Positions 37,521-47,123 are shown, numbered from the stretch's first letter. The stretch: 64,000 bases of DNA from Lachnospiraceae bacterium (GCA_021770755.1 JAETQI010000001.1:124001-188000); one strand, 5' to 3'. The notes: generated by a model not told the origin, from the letters alone. Translations and numbers: made by a program.

Positions 37521-39150
37521 GAGTATGAACCGGACTGGACGGAGAGTTACCGATATTCATAGGAGCGGGAATAAGAGAGTGATCGTGGCGCTGGCAGCAG
37601 TCAGCGCCGTCATTTTCGTGTCGGGTGTGGTGTGGCTGCATTTTCACCCCGGCATACCGGACTGGGTGATGTGGGAGGAGAGTGTCTTTGCGGACTCGAC
37701 GGGCCAGTATGAGGTCTCGCTGTGCGGTAAGACGATACAGGTGAAATCCTTTGTCGATGCAGGGAATGACGTGAATGACGTGAATGACACTCGTGTCATT
37801 TGGACGTCCCCGGAGGCGGTCAGGGTTCAGAAAGCACTCTCCTGCGATATCGACAATGATGGAGTTGACGAGCTGGTTCTCCTGTGCTGGAAAAAGGGAC
37901 GGTACGGGGAGCATAAGCCATTCTGGGTGGACCAGGACGAAGCGAGCTGGTCACAGCATCTGTTTGTGTATGAATATCAGGCGGAAAAGATCAGTCCGAA
38001 ATGGATGTCTTCCTATATTGGTCAGGATGTCGCGGACATGATTTCCAACGGAAAGCAGGCGCCGCACATATGTCTGTGGTTTCGCGCCCCGGACGATGAG
38101 ATGAGCAGTTGGAAATGGGATTCGTGGGGCTTTACGAAGCTGGATACACAGATCACATTTGTCGCGTTTGGCGATCTCCTGGCGCACGAGCCGATTTACA
38201 GATACGGTCTGCAGAACGGCGGTTCGTTTGACTATCTGTTTGAAAATGTGCAGGATCGGATCGACGGCAGCGATGTCGCTGTCATCAACCAGGAGACACC
38301 GCTGACAGATGACCTGTCGATGGTCAGTGACTATCCGCGGTTTGGCACGCCGGTCAACGTGGGGCAGGCGGTCGTGGACGCGGGGTTTGACGTGGTGACC
38401 TGTGCGACGAACCACGCGCTTGACAGGGGCGCGGAGGGCGCAGATTTCACGAAGCGCTTTTTTGAGGACAATCAGGTGGCGTGCCTTGGGATACAGGCTG
38501 CGGGCGAGATCGAGGACCAGCCGTATGTGGTGATTTGGAGAAAAGGTGTCAGCTTTGCATTGCTGAATTATACTTATGGAACGAATGGAATCCGCATGCC
38601 CGAGGGGAATCCGAATATGGTGCACTTGTTTCCGGACGGGGAGTTTTCGGATGGGAAGTTACCTGACGGAGAGTTTTCTGATGGAGAGTTTTCTGATGGA
38701 GAGTTTTCTGATGGAGAGTTACCCGATGAAGAATTTCAGGATAACAAGCTGCGAGAAGTCATCGCACAGGCGAGGTCCGAGGCGGATCTTGTGATCGTAT
38801 TTGCCCACTGGGGGACGGAGTACGCGCAGGAGACGGATGCGTTTCAGCGATGGTGGACGCAGGTGTTTTTGGAGAGCGGGGTGGACGTTGTAGTCGGGAC
38901 GCACCCGCATGTGCTCCAGCCGTATGAGATGCTGACAGCGGACGACGGGCATCGGATGCTCGTCTACTATTCGATCGGAAATTTCATCAGTGCACAGCCC
39001 GAGAAGCGCTGTGTCAGGGGCGGTATGGCGGAGTTTACCGTGTCGCTGACACCCACAGGGTATCAGGTCACGGAATATGGCCTGCAGCCGCTTGCGATCG
39101 AGTGGAGCCCGGGCGGGAAATACGTTGCGGTTCCGGAGCTGTATGAATAG
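37507..39150 (+). CDS. CapA-family membrane-anchored metallophosphatase-like protein
   Basis: About 547 aa. One membrane helix (VIVALAAVSAVIFVSGVVWL) near the N-terminus is followed by an approximately 150-residue extracellular part, then the CapA domain: FGDLLAHEPIY, INQETPL, TCATNHALDRG and VFAHWGTEY ... VVVGTHPHVLQPYEM. CapA proteins take part in poly-gamma-glutamate capsule work, but no capB/capC genes are nearby, so the role is open. ATG 37507 overlaps the previous gene by 14 nt; ATG 37525 is an alternative. An in-frame 15-nt repeat (38641-38730) inserts several (D/E)GEFS units in the catalytic domain. Confidence 0.75.
   Translation: MSGNKSMNRTGRRVTDIHRSGNKRVIVALAAVSAVIFVSGVVWLHFHPGIPDWVMWEESVFADSTGQYEVSLCGKTIQVKSFVDAGNDVNDVNDTRVIWTSPEAVRVQKALSCDIDNDGVDELVLLCWKKGRYGEHKPFWVDQDEASWSQHLFVYEYQAEKISPKWMSSYIGQDVADMISNGKQAPHICLWFRAPDDEMSSWKWDSWGFTKLDTQITFVAFGDLLAHEPIYRYGLQNGGSFDYLFENVQDRIDGSDVAVINQETPLTDDLSMVSDYPRFGTPVNVGQAVVDAGFDVVTCATNHALDRGAEGADFTKRFFEDNQVACLGIQAAGEIEDQPYVVIWRKGVSFALLNYTYGTNGIRMPEGNPNMVHLFPDGEFSDGKLPDGEFSDGEFSDGEFSDGELPDEEFQDNKLREVIAQARSEADLVIVFAHWGTEYAQETDAFQRWWTQVFLESGVDVVVGTHPHVLQPYEMLTADDGHRMLVYYSIGNFISAQPEKRCVRGGMAEFTVSLTPTGYQVTEYGLQPLAIEWSPGGKYVAVPELYE
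38641..38730 (+). repeat. In-frame minisatellite, unit GAGTTTTCTGATGGA
   Basis: Three perfect 15-nt units run from 38671, flanked by diverged units on both sides (GAGTTTTCGGATGGG, AAGTTACCTGACGGA, GAGTTACCCGATGAA). They encode a flexible acidic E-F-S-D-G run. Confidence 0.9.
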
Positions 39151-39153
39151 GCA

Positions 39154-39182
39154 TTGAAAAATGGAGTATCCTGTGATATGAT
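39154..39182 (+). promoter_or_regulatory. Promoter of the Jet operon
   Basis: TTGAAA (39154-39159), 17 nt, TATGAT (39177-39182), 67 nt before the jetA ATG. Confidence 0.5.
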
Positions 39183-39249
39183 TACGGCATATTTGGAATT
39201 GGATTCGAAATTTATCATCAAATTTTGAGTAAAAAAAGAGAAGAGAACA

Positions 39250-40665
39250 ATGCAATTAAAAAAGAGAATACCGAAAGATTTTTACAAATTATTCCGCACC
39301 AGGAACATGGATGCCTACATGACGTTCCTGGCTGCGATCTACGACGAGAACAATGCGGTTTACACGGCGGTCGGCCTCACGATCGAGGAGGGGCAGGCGG
39401 TCATCGGGGAGATGGCCGCAAAGCTTTCGATCGAATGGATGGAGGATGCTGACGAGACACAGAGTGCGGGGGAAAACGCGGCATTTGAGACAGCGGGGAC
39501 GCTTTCTGCGATCCTGAATGCGCTGATCAGCTGGGGCTGGATCCGGAGTGACTACGATGAGCGGCTCAACACTTACATTCTGTCATTTCCGGAGTACAGC
39601 CAGCTCTATGTGGAGCTTTTCAAGAAGCTGCAGAGCGAGGACGACAGCAGGGAACGGGAGAGTATCCTTTCTGTTTACAGTGCCTTATTTACCTATCAGT
39701 CTGATCAGGAAAAGAACAATGAGATCTTAAAAAGCGCGCTGCACACGTCCAGGAATCTTGAGCTGCTGCTGTCCAGCATGCAGAACGGAATGCGCACGTA
39801 TTTTGACGAGCTCTCGAGGAGCAGGAACTTTATAGAGATCCAGCAGGTGCTGGTGAACGAGATCAATAACAGCGACAGCGAGAAATATGCTATTCTGACG
39901 ACCACGGACAGTTTTTACCGCTATAAGGAGTCTGTGAAGGAGCTGATCAGCCAGATCCTGAACAACTGCGACAGGCAGAAACCGGAATTGGAAAAAGCCT
40001 TGAGCCAGTGCGGGGAGAATCCGGCAGCGCATCTCCGCGCCCAAAGGGCTGTGCAGTACAATGAGGAGGCGGAAGAGCTCGTGTACAGGATCGAGCGTGA
40101 GTTTGATCTGATCGAGCGAAAATATAATAAGCTCGTGGAGCAGAAGGCAGTCTTTGCAAAGCGTGCACTTGCCAGGATCCAGTACATTTTCCGGGAGGGG
40201 GCGTCGGGGGAGGACAGCGTGGTCCGCCTGATCCAGATGATCGACAGAAGCGGTGATCCGGACGCCATACTGGATCAGGTGCGCAGCAGGATCTGCCTCA
40301 CAGCGCCGTTTAAGATGTTTGACGATAACAGCCTGTACAGGCGGCGCGATGCTTCTGATCACCGCTTTGAGCCGCTGGCTGTCGGGGAGCAGACGGAGGC
40401 GGAGCGGGAGCAGATCACGGATTTTGTGCCAAAACCGCTGTACACAAAGAGGCAGCTGAGGGAATTCCGCGACAGGAACGTCAGAGACGGCGTGTTCCGG
40501 ACGACAAAGGATACGGTGCAGTCCGTGGAGGATTTGGAGAAAATGATGTTTTTGTGGCAGGAATCTGTGGGAGAGCAGCAGGACACCGTGGCGCTCGGCG
40601 GGGAACTGCAGGGCGGGGATGGATTTACGTTTACCGATCTGCGGATTGACATTGGGCAGCCGTAG
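39250..40665 (+). CDS. jetA: JetA/MksF-like condensin kleisin (DUF5716)
   Basis: 471 aa, soluble, mostly helical with a charged coiled-coil middle (residues 130-310). Size, position before a DUF4194 gene and an SMC-like gene, and general features fit JetA of Wadjet systems (equivalent to MksF), the kleisin that bridges the SMC-like heads. GC-rich like the native chromosome. The ribosome site is weak (AAGAGAAG). A clear family motif cannot be pointed to by eye; the call depends on the operon. Confidence 0.75.
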   Translation: MQLKKRIPKDFYKLFRTRNMDAYMTFLAAIYDENNAVYTAVGLTIEEGQAVIGEMAAKLSIEWMEDADETQSAGENAAFETAGTLSAILNALISWGWIRSDYDERLNTYILSFPEYSQLYVELFKKLQSEDDSRERESILSVYSALFTYQSDQEKNNEILKSALHTSRNLELLLSSMQNGMRTYFDELSRSRNFIEIQQVLVNEINNSDSEKYAILTTTDSFYRYKESVKELISQILNNCDRQKPELEKALSQCGENPAAHLRAQRAVQYNEEAEELVYRIEREFDLIERKYNKLVEQKAVFAKRALARIQYIFREGASGEDSVVRLIQMIDRSGDPDAILDQVRSRICLTAPFKMFDDNSLYRRRDASDHRFEPLAVGEQTEAEREQITDFVPKPLYTKRQLREFRDRNVRDGVFRTTKDTVQSVEDLEKMMFLWQESVGEQQDTVALGGELQGGDGFTFTDLRIDIGQP

Positions 40666-40713
40666 AATAGCGTATGGTGATTCATCTGCGGCCTGCGAAT
40701 GAACGGAGGATAT

Positions 40714-41412
40714 ATGATCGAATATATGGAGGAGCTGTCGCCCAGTGAGGCGGCTGGGATCAAAAAGACGATACAGGATCTGTTCCGGCAGACGTGTATC
40801 CTGCAGGTAAAGTGTGATCCGGTCACGCTGGTGCAGCGGGACAATCCGCGGTACCGCATCTGTGCGAACCACAGGGAATTTATCGCGGATTATCTGTCGG
40901 TGCTCGACTGCGAGCTGGTGCACGATCCGCATGAGCACATATTCCGCATCAGGGGCGAGGGAATGCCGGTGGACAGGATGACGCTGACCACCACGCGCAT
41001 CATGCTCATTCTCAAAGTGATCTACAGGGATAAGATCATGGGAGAAGGGCTGAACGCCACCGTCACAAGTCTTGAGGAGATCAGGGAGGTCGGCAGCAGT
41101 ACCAATCTGCTCGCGCGCAGACTCACAGTACAGGAGTGGCAGGACGCGCTGACGATGCTCAAGACGCATCAGATCATAGAGCTGCCGGGGGCGATCGGCA
41201 GTCTCGAGGATGATACGCCGATCTACATCTACAGCACGATCAACATATTCTGCTCGTCCGTGGAGCTTGGCGAGCTGGTGAAAAGCTATGCGGATGCGCC
41301 GGGAGACGCGGAAGATCTGATCGATGGTGAAGCTGTCGGAGCTGTTGAGGATATAGAGGAGTTTACAAGTGAGGAAAGCAAAGAAGATATTTACGAGGAT
41401 GTGCCTCAATAA
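40714..41412 (+). CDS. jetB: JetB/MksE-like condensin subunit (DUF4194)
   Basis: 232 aa. DUF4194 layout: an N-terminal part followed by tandem winged-helix folds (TTTRIMLILKVIYRDKIM; LTVQEWQDALTMLKTHQIIE; DTPIYIYSTINIFCS). It is the KITE subunit that binds the kleisin. GGAGGA lies just before ATG 40714; the spacing is short, and ATG 40699 (no site) is the alternative. Its end overlaps jetC by 44 nt, indicating tight coupling. Confidence 0.8.
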   Translation: MIEYMEELSPSEAAGIKKTIQDLFRQTCILQVKCDPVTLVQRDNPRYRICANHREFIADYLSVLDCELVHDPHEHIFRIRGEGMPVDRMTLTTTRIMLILKVIYRDKIMGEGLNATVTSLEEIREVGSSTNLLARRLTVQEWQDALTMLKTHQIIELPGAIGSLEDDTPIYIYSTINIFCSSVELGELVKSYADAPGDAEDLIDGEAVGAVEDIEEFTSEESKEDIYEDVPQ

Positions 41413-44400
41413 CTGGGGCGGGATTACGCATCAGGTGTTGACGTTTCACGAGTATGTCAATCTGTTCAGCGGTATGAGCGGCTCTGGAAAGTCGACGGTG
41501 ATGGACGCCATACAGGTTATCTTATATGGAAGCATCTCGTCCAGTTTCCTGAACAAGGCAGCGGACGATGCCAGGAACAGGCGGAGTGTCCTGAGCTATC
41601 TCAAGGGGGAGCAGAAGGACGGCACGGCAAACCGCGGCGGGTGTGATTTCTGCTCAAGCATCGTGCTCGAGATCGAGGACACGGGAAATCATCAGATCAG
41701 CTGCGCCGGGCTTGCTTTTGAGGTGCGCAAAAGCGATTCCGAGATCAGGAAGATGATCTATTTCAGCCACTCGGGACGCATACCGGATTCAGGTTATCTC
41801 ACGGCAGACGGGTATCCCTATACCAATCAGGAGATCCGAAAGCTTGTGGAGGAGCGCGCCGCCAGCGCCGAAAACAGGGGCAGGGACGTCAACCGCATCT
41901 ATCCCTCCAAGGAAGCGTACACCAACGCGCTCTACGATGTCTTGCTGGGCTATATCGACGGCAGGCGCTTTACAGTGATGGAGAAGAGCGCCATCGCACT
42001 CCGGATGACAGACGGCACAGGGCAGTTTATCAAGAACTACATGTTTCCCAAGAACGAGGGGGATATCATCGGAAAGCTCAGCGAGCAGCTCGGTTCCTAC
42101 CGCGATATTCAGGAAAAGATCAAGGATATGCGCCATAGGATCGAGCTGCTCGCCGAAGTGCAGGAGGCGGGAAGAAGAAGGCTTGAGGTCAGCGCCGGGA
42201 TCATTCGGTCCCGCGCCATGATACGGTGCACCGAAGTCCTGGAACTGCAGGACAAGATTGCTGCGGACGAGGAAGGGATCCGGACAGCTGCGGAGGAACT
42301 GGTGCGTCTGGAGGCGGATAAGGCAAAGCTTGACGCGGAGCTGGAGGACATCGAGCAGGAACTGATCCAGGTTCTGGCGGATCTGCAGTCGAGCGACCTG
42401 GGGGTGAAGGAGAGCCAGCTTGAGGAGCTTGTGACACTCCAGAAAATGTACGCGGCGGACAGTGAGCAGTGGCGGAAGGTCGCAAGGGGACTGCGAAGGT
42501 GGGCGGAGGATCCCGTGGTCACAGATTACGTCAGCAATCCGATGCTCAATAAGATCGAGGCCTTCTGCGGGGGAAAAGTCGATGCGGAGTTATGCGAAAG
42601 TCTGAGAAAGGGCATACAGGATACGCGCGGAAATATCGACGAGGTGCTCGAGGAGTACAATGAGCAGCGCCGCGATCTTGAAAAGGAGATTAAGGAGCTG
42701 GGGCGTCTGGTGGATGACCTGCAGAATGACAGAAAACCATATCCGGCAGTGTTGAAGGAGGCGCGGGCGGCGCTCGAGCGCAGGCTGACAGACCGCTATG
42801 GGCGCGCGGTCAGGGTGAACGTGTTCGCGGATCTGTTCAACGTGGAGGACGCGGAGTGGAAGGACGCCATCGAGGGCAGAATGGGCAGGCTGAAGCTGTC
42901 GCTCGTGACCGAGCCCCAATATGCCCATGACGCGGCAGTGCTTTTCCGGGAGATGAAAAAGTATGAGGAGGTCGACCTCCTCAACACAGAAGCCATTGTG
43001 AGAAATGACAGTCCTGTCGAAGACAATGCGCTTTATGAGGCGGTTCAGACGGACATTCCATACGTCGATGCGTGTCTGAAACGATATCTGGGACGGATCC
43101 GGAAATGCCATACTGTGGAGGAACTGGAGCGCGTCCGCGACGGTGTCACGCCGGACTGTTATTCCTACAGCAATTTTATCTTCCGCCATCTTCGGAAAAA
43201 CGACTATGAGAAATATGCGTGTATCGGGACGAGGGTATCGAAGGCAAAGCTGGCAGAATATCAGGAAAAGCTGCAAAGACAGGAGACGGCGTGCGCGGAG
43301 ATTCGGCAGTCGATCGAGCGTCTGAAGGCGGCAGGAGGTTTTGAACAACTGGATAACGATGCGGCGTATTTCGTGCGGCTGTCGCAGGCGGGCAGGGAGC
43401 TGGATAAGGTCACGGGAAACATCGTGAAACTGAAAGCCGATATCGCGCGGCTCAGAGAAGGGGAGTACAGGGAGCTTCAGGAGCGGAAGGACCGGCTGGA
43501 AGAGAAGAAAAAGGACAAAAAAATACAGCAGAGCCAGAATCAGAACCTTACCAATGAGCGCACCCGGATGATGAGCCAGAAGGAAGGCGAGGCAAACAGG
43601 CTCCGCGCGGAGCTGGAAGAGAAGCAGACCGGTTACAGGGCGGATGCCGGGATTGAGGCGGAGGTCGCAGAGCAGTTGCGGACGCGCTCCGGTCAGGCGA
43701 TTCGCAGCAGGCTTTCCGCGCAGATCAGTGTTTTGGAGGAGAAGGAGCAGGCGGAGACGGAGACGCTCCAGAATGCCAGAAACCGTTTTAACAGGGAATA
43801 CCCGTCGGTCGGGTTTAACGGCGCGGAAAAGGACAATACTGTGTATGAACGCCTGCTGCAGGATTATCAGAATGACTATGAGCCAAAATATGAACGCGAG
43901 TTTGAACGGCAGTGTGATCTCATATACAGGAGCCTGCGCGAAAATGTGATCGCCACGATCCACGGCGACATCAAAGCTGCAAAACGGCACACATACGATA
44001 TCAACCGTCTGCTGCGCAAGACAAATTTCGCGGACAGTACGTACCAGATCAAGATCGAGCCGGCGCATGATGAGAAGGGGCAGTTTTATGAGATGCTGAC
44101 GGCGCCGGAGCTCGACAGCAAGAATGTCGGTGCAGATGTGATCGAGGGACAGCTCAGCCTTGGCGAGGACGAGTTTTATCAGAAATACGAGCAGAAGATC
44201 AGGCTGCTGACTGACAAATTCATGCCGGTCCGCGAGGAGGACGGCAGAGTGCGGGAACAGCGCATGCGGGACATGGAGGAGTTTGCGGACTACAGGAACT
44301 ATCTGTCCTTTAGCATGTACGAGCAGGTGACGGACGAGAACGGCACAGTCATACGCGAGAATTTTGTGGACGAGATGGCGGGCCGCGACTCCGGCGGTGA

Positions 44401-44746
44401 GGGACAGAACCCGAAGTATGTGGCGCTGCTCGCAGGTTTTGCGATGCTCTACAACCCGCTGAGCAACCGGGATTCCAAGATCAAATTAGTGCTTTTGGAC
44501 GAGGCGTTTTCCAAGATGGATCAGGAGCGCAGTGCAGTCTGTCTGAAATATGCGCGGAAGATGGACCTGCAGTTGATCGTCTGCGTGCCCGACGAGCGGC
44601 TGCAGTCGCTGATCCAGAATGTTGACTGCGTGTACGGATTCCGCAGATACCAGAACCAGATATCGATGATGCATATCGATAAGGGGAATTATCTGAAGAT
44701 GCTGGAGGGGGAGGATGACGGGCATGGAACAGATGACATTGTTTGA
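41369..44746 (+). CDS. jetC: JetC/MksB-like SMC-family ATPase
   Basis: 1125 aa from GTG 41369 (AGAGGAG 7 nt upstream). Walker A GMSGSGKS (residues 35-42) follows NNWGGITHQVLTFHEYVN. Long coiled coils (about 275-450 and 640-880) flank a hinge-like middle, and the C-terminal head has IKLVLLDEAFSKMD. This is the loop-extruding motor of Wadjet/MksBEF condensins, which bind DNA, extrude loops and, with the JetD nuclease, cut small circular DNA. Here JetD is absent: the next gene is rarA, overlapping by 23 nt. The complex may therefore organise the chromosome rather than restrict plasmids. Confidence 0.88.
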   Translation: MRKAKKIFTRMCLNNWGGITHQVLTFHEYVNLFSGMSGSGKSTVMDAIQVILYGSISSSFLNKAADDARNRRSVLSYLKGEQKDGTANRGGCDFCSSIVLEIEDTGNHQISCAGLAFEVRKSDSEIRKMIYFSHSGRIPDSGYLTADGYPYTNQEIRKLVEERAASAENRGRDVNRIYPSKEAYTNALYDVLLGYIDGRRFTVMEKSAIALRMTDGTGQFIKNYMFPKNEGDIIGKLSEQLGSYRDIQEKIKDMRHRIELLAEVQEAGRRRLEVSAGIIRSRAMIRCTEVLELQDKIAADEEGIRTAAEELVRLEADKAKLDAELEDIEQELIQVLADLQSSDLGVKESQLEELVTLQKMYAADSEQWRKVARGLRRWAEDPVVTDYVSNPMLNKIEAFCGGKVDAELCESLRKGIQDTRGNIDEVLEEYNEQRRDLEKEIKELGRLVDDLQNDRKPYPAVLKEARAALERRLTDRYGRAVRVNVFADLFNVEDAEWKDAIEGRMGRLKLSLVTEPQYAHDAAVLFREMKKYEEVDLLNTEAIVRNDSPVEDNALYEAVQTDIPYVDACLKRYLGRIRKCHTVEELERVRDGVTPDCYSYSNFIFRHLRKNDYEKYACIGTRVSKAKLAEYQEKLQRQETACAEIRQSIERLKAAGGFEQLDNDAAYFVRLSQAGRELDKVTGNIVKLKADIARLREGEYRELQERKDRLEEKKKDKKIQQSQNQNLTNERTRMMSQKEGEANRLRAELEEKQTGYRADAGIEAEVAEQLRTRSGQAIRSRLSAQISVLEEKEQAETETLQNARNRFNREYPSVGFNGAEKDNTVYERLLQDYQNDYEPKYEREFERQCDLIYRSLRENVIATIHGDIKAAKRHTYDINRLLRKTNFADSTYQIKIEPAHDEKGQFYEMLTAPELDSKNVGADVIEGQLSLGEDEFYQKYEQKIRLLTDKFMPVREEDGRVREQRMRDMEEFADYRNYLSFSMYEQVTDENGTVIRENFVDEMAGRDSGGEGQNPKYVALLAGFAMLYNPLSNRDSKIKLVLLDEAFSKMDQERSAVCLKYARKMDLQLIVCVPDERLQSLIQNVDCVYGFRRYQNQISMMHIDKGNYLKMLEGEDDGHGTDDIV

Positions 44747-46040
44747 CAGGGAGATGCCGCAGCCATTGGCGGCGAGGCTGCGCCCGCGGAGTCTGGAGGA
44801 ATACGCGGGGCAGACACATTTGCTCGGAAAGGGAAAGGTGCTGCGCCGGCTGATTGAGAGTGACCAGGTGTCGTCCATGATCTTCTGGGGACCGCCCGGC
44901 GTGGGTAAGACGACGCTTGCGCGTATTATCGCGGGCAGGACGAAATCCGCATTTATCGATTTCTCGGCAGTGACGAGCGGGATTAGGGAGATCCGCACAG
45001 TCATGGAGCAGGCGGAGCAAAACCGCCGTTTCGGCGAGCGGACGATCGTCTTTGTGGACGAGATCCATCGCTTTAACAAGGCACAGCAGGACGCGTTTCT
45101 GCCGTTTGTGGAGAAGGGGAGCATTGTCCTGATCGGCGCGACGACAGAGAATCCGTCGTTTGAGATCAACAGCGCGCTTTTGTCAAGGTGCAAGGTGTTT
45201 GTGCTGCATGCGCTCACGGAGGAGGAGCTGACCGGGCTTTTGAACCGGGCGTTGCAGGACAGCAGGGGTTTTGGCATGCAGCAGGTTCATATTTCGGAGG
45301 AGATGATCCGGGCGATCGCAAATTTTGCGAACGGTGATGCGCGCAGCGCGCTGTCGACGTTAGAGATGGTTGTCTTAAACGGTGAGATCGATGAGGGGGG
45401 AGCAGTCACAGTCACGGTGGAGACGCTGGAGCAGTGTACTTCGAGGAAGTCGCTGTTGTATGACAAGAAGGGAGAGGAACACTACAATCTGATCTCGGCG
45501 CTGCACAAGTCCATGCGGAATTCTGATCCGGATGCTGCTGTATACTGGCTTGCCCGGATGCTGGAGGCGGGGGAGGATCCGCTGTATGTCGCGCGCAGGG
45601 TGACGCGCTTTGCGAGCGAGGACGTCGGGCTTGCTGACCCGCAGGCGCTCCAGATCGCGGTGGCGGCGTATCAGGCGTGTCATCTGATCGGAATGCCGGA
45701 GTGCACCGTGCATCTGACGCAGGCGGTGGTCTATATGTCGCTCGCGCCGAAGTCCAATGCGCTTTACATGGCCTATGAGCACGCGAAGACAGATGCCGTA
45801 GAGCAGCTTGCCGAACCGGTCCCGCTCGTGATCCGCAACGCTGTCACAGCGCTGATGGGGGAGCTGGATTACGGAAAAGGTTACCAGTATGCCCATGACA
45901 CACAGGAGAAGCTGACCAATATGCAGTGCCTGCCGGATTCGCTGGCAGACAGGGAGTACTATCAGCCCACCAGCCAGGGGAAAGAAGCGGACTTTAAAAA
46001 GAGGCTGGAACAGGTTAAGGAGTGGCGGAGAGCGCATTGA
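44724..46040 (+). CDS. rarA: Replication-associated recombination protein A (RarA/MgsA)
   Basis: 438 aa AAA+ ATPase related to clamp loaders, which acts at stalled replication forks. It shows LAARLRPRSLEEYAGQTHLL, Walker A WGPPGVGKTTLA, Walker B TIVFVDEIHRFNKAQQD, sensor 1 GATTENPSFE and the C-terminal oligomerisation region (YMSLAPKSNALYMAYEHAK). ATG 44724 has GGAGG 9 nt upstream; ATG 44715 would touch that site. It overlaps jetC by 23 nt, so both may be cotranscribed. Nothing appears missing. Confidence 0.95.
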   Translation: MEQMTLFDREMPQPLAARLRPRSLEEYAGQTHLLGKGKVLRRLIESDQVSSMIFWGPPGVGKTTLARIIAGRTKSAFIDFSAVTSGIREIRTVMEQAEQNRRFGERTIVFVDEIHRFNKAQQDAFLPFVEKGSIVLIGATTENPSFEINSALLSRCKVFVLHALTEEELTGLLNRALQDSRGFGMQQVHISEEMIRAIANFANGDARSALSTLEMVVLNGEIDEGGAVTVTVETLEQCTSRKSLLYDKKGEEHYNLISALHKSMRNSDPDAAVYWLARMLEAGEDPLYVARRVTRFASEDVGLADPQALQIAVAAYQACHLIGMPECTVHLTQAVVYMSLAPKSNALYMAYEHAKTDAVEQLAEPVPLVIRNAVTALMGELDYGKGYQYAHDTQEKLTNMQCLPDSLADREYYQPTSQGKEADFKKRLEQVKEWRRAH

Positions 46041-46077
46041 GAGTGGATGATCACGAGGATCTCGAAGATTTGGCAGA

Positions 46078-46200
46078 GATACGGATATCTACAGCTTTTC
46101 GGGCTATGACATCGCACAGGGCGTATCTGGCGACGATGCGCCGGAGCGGATCCGCAAATACAGGTTTGCGTTTCAGGGGAAGAAGTGCCTGATCGGGTAA
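46078..46200 (+). pseudogene. Short coding remnant after rarA
   Basis: In one frame this reads DTDIYSFSGYDIAQGVSGDD ending in GKKCLIG and a stop, with natural-looking composition but no start codon and a stop just upstream. It looks like the tail of a lost gene. I do not recognise the family. Confidence 0.3.
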
Positions 46201-46211
46201 AGAGCTGTGCA

Positions 46212-46244
46212 AAAAATGCACTTTGGTTTACAAAGTGCATTTTT
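46212..46244. terminator. Bidirectional terminator between rarA and the CD3324-like gene
   Basis: AAAAATGCACTTTG (46212-46225) pairs perfectly with 46231-46244, flanked by As on one side and Ts on the other, so it works from both directions. The minus-strand gene's stop lies in the loop. Confidence 0.85.
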
Positions 46245-46503
46245 CTATTCGGATGATCCGCTGAATACTCTTTTCAGACAGATAATAGTCCTCTGCCAGT
46301 TCGCGGATCCTTTTGCCGGACAGATAGTCCTGATAGATCAGTTGATTTCTGCGCTGCAGTTCGCACCTATATGCAGTACTCGCGCCCCAGCTCTGCCTGT
46401 GCTGCGGTTTTCTTGGTATGTATATATTCGTTCCGTCAACATACTGTTGTATCAGTTCGATGATCTCAGCGGGCAGAATCTCTTCTGCTCGGATATAGCC
46501 CAT
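46228..46503 (-). CDS. CD3324-family small DNA-binding protein (Mor-like HTH)
   Basis: 91 aa. The layout EEILPAEIIELIQQYVDGTN, YIPRKPQHRQSWG, RNQLIYQDYLSG and LAEDYYLSEKSIQRII matches small clostridial proteins annotated as CD3324 family, with a C-terminal helix-turn-helix similar to Mor activators. A good GGAGG site precedes the ATG on the minus strand. Target genes are unknown. Confidence 0.75.
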   Translation of the reverse strand: MGYIRAEEILPAEIIELIQQYVDGTNIYIPRKPQHRQSWGASTAYRCELQRRNQLIYQDYLSGKRIRELAEDYYLSEKSIQRIIRIEKCTL

Positions 46504-46690
46504 AACTGCCTCCTAAAATTTTATTTTATTTATTAGGAAAAGCATTGGCTATAACAAGTATATCATTGCAATAGCCAGTGCTATGCAGTCATAACATATC
46601 GTTTCATATAGGTTATCCCTCCTTAATCGTTGGTCACTTTCCTCATTGTAACACAGTACTTCTGATAATGCTACTCTTTTTTGCGGACGA

Positions 46691-47068
46691 TCAGGCATCT
46701 GGAATGCCTGATTTTTGTGCAAAATAGGAGCGTCTGTCCAGGAGTTTCTTCTGTTCGCTTTGGGACAATGATTGAAAGATATCTTCGTATTCCAGTTCCA
46801 TCAGCAATGGATCGTGCATTGCGATCTTAAAAAGCTGTTCATTCAGCCAGTCGTTCCACAGAGCGTCAAACAGTTCTCTGCTGTCTGTGTAACAGGAGGA
46901 TTTACCAAAACCATACTGCTCATTGAAATATGTGAGGCGCACAAAGCCATATCTTCCAGTGTCGGCAACCACAAGATCAATATCCTCGTTATCCAGCTCC
47001 GCAAAAGCGTCAGCGACCTTACGGCATTTTGCGCGTTCATCGTCAGTGATGTATATTTTTTTATCCAT
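46691..47068 (-). CDS. Hypothetical soluble protein
   Basis: 125 aa from the ATG at 47068 (AAGGAAAAAAG site); an upstream in-frame start would lie beyond it. The sequence is acidic (KKIYITDDERAKCRKVADAF; FLN-type ends such as LWNDWLNEQLFKIAMHDPL) and shows no known motif. It is divergent from the small RHH gene at 47217 and has its own strong promoter. Similar small proteins of unknown function are often found in mobile regions; not recognised further. Confidence 0.65.
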   Translation of the reverse strand: MDKKIYITDDERAKCRKVADAFAELDNEDIDLVVADTGRYGFVRLTYFNEQYGFGKSSCYTDSRELFDALWNDWLNEQLFKIAMHDPLLMELEYEDIFQSLSQSEQKKLLDRRSYFAQKSGIPDA

Positions 47069-47123
47069 GCTTTTTTCCTTTTTGATTATATTTTGCATAT
47101 TTTATGTTTCTATGCATATTCTC

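Noticed and set aside
38641-38730. CRISPR array
   Set aside because: Units are 15 nt with no spacers and are in frame with CapA.
39727-41409. Long minus-strand open frame opposite jetA and jetB
   Set aside because: Shadow of the true genes; composition and lack of a start site argue against coding. The same holds for 26214-27293, 35802-37157 and 42590-44068.
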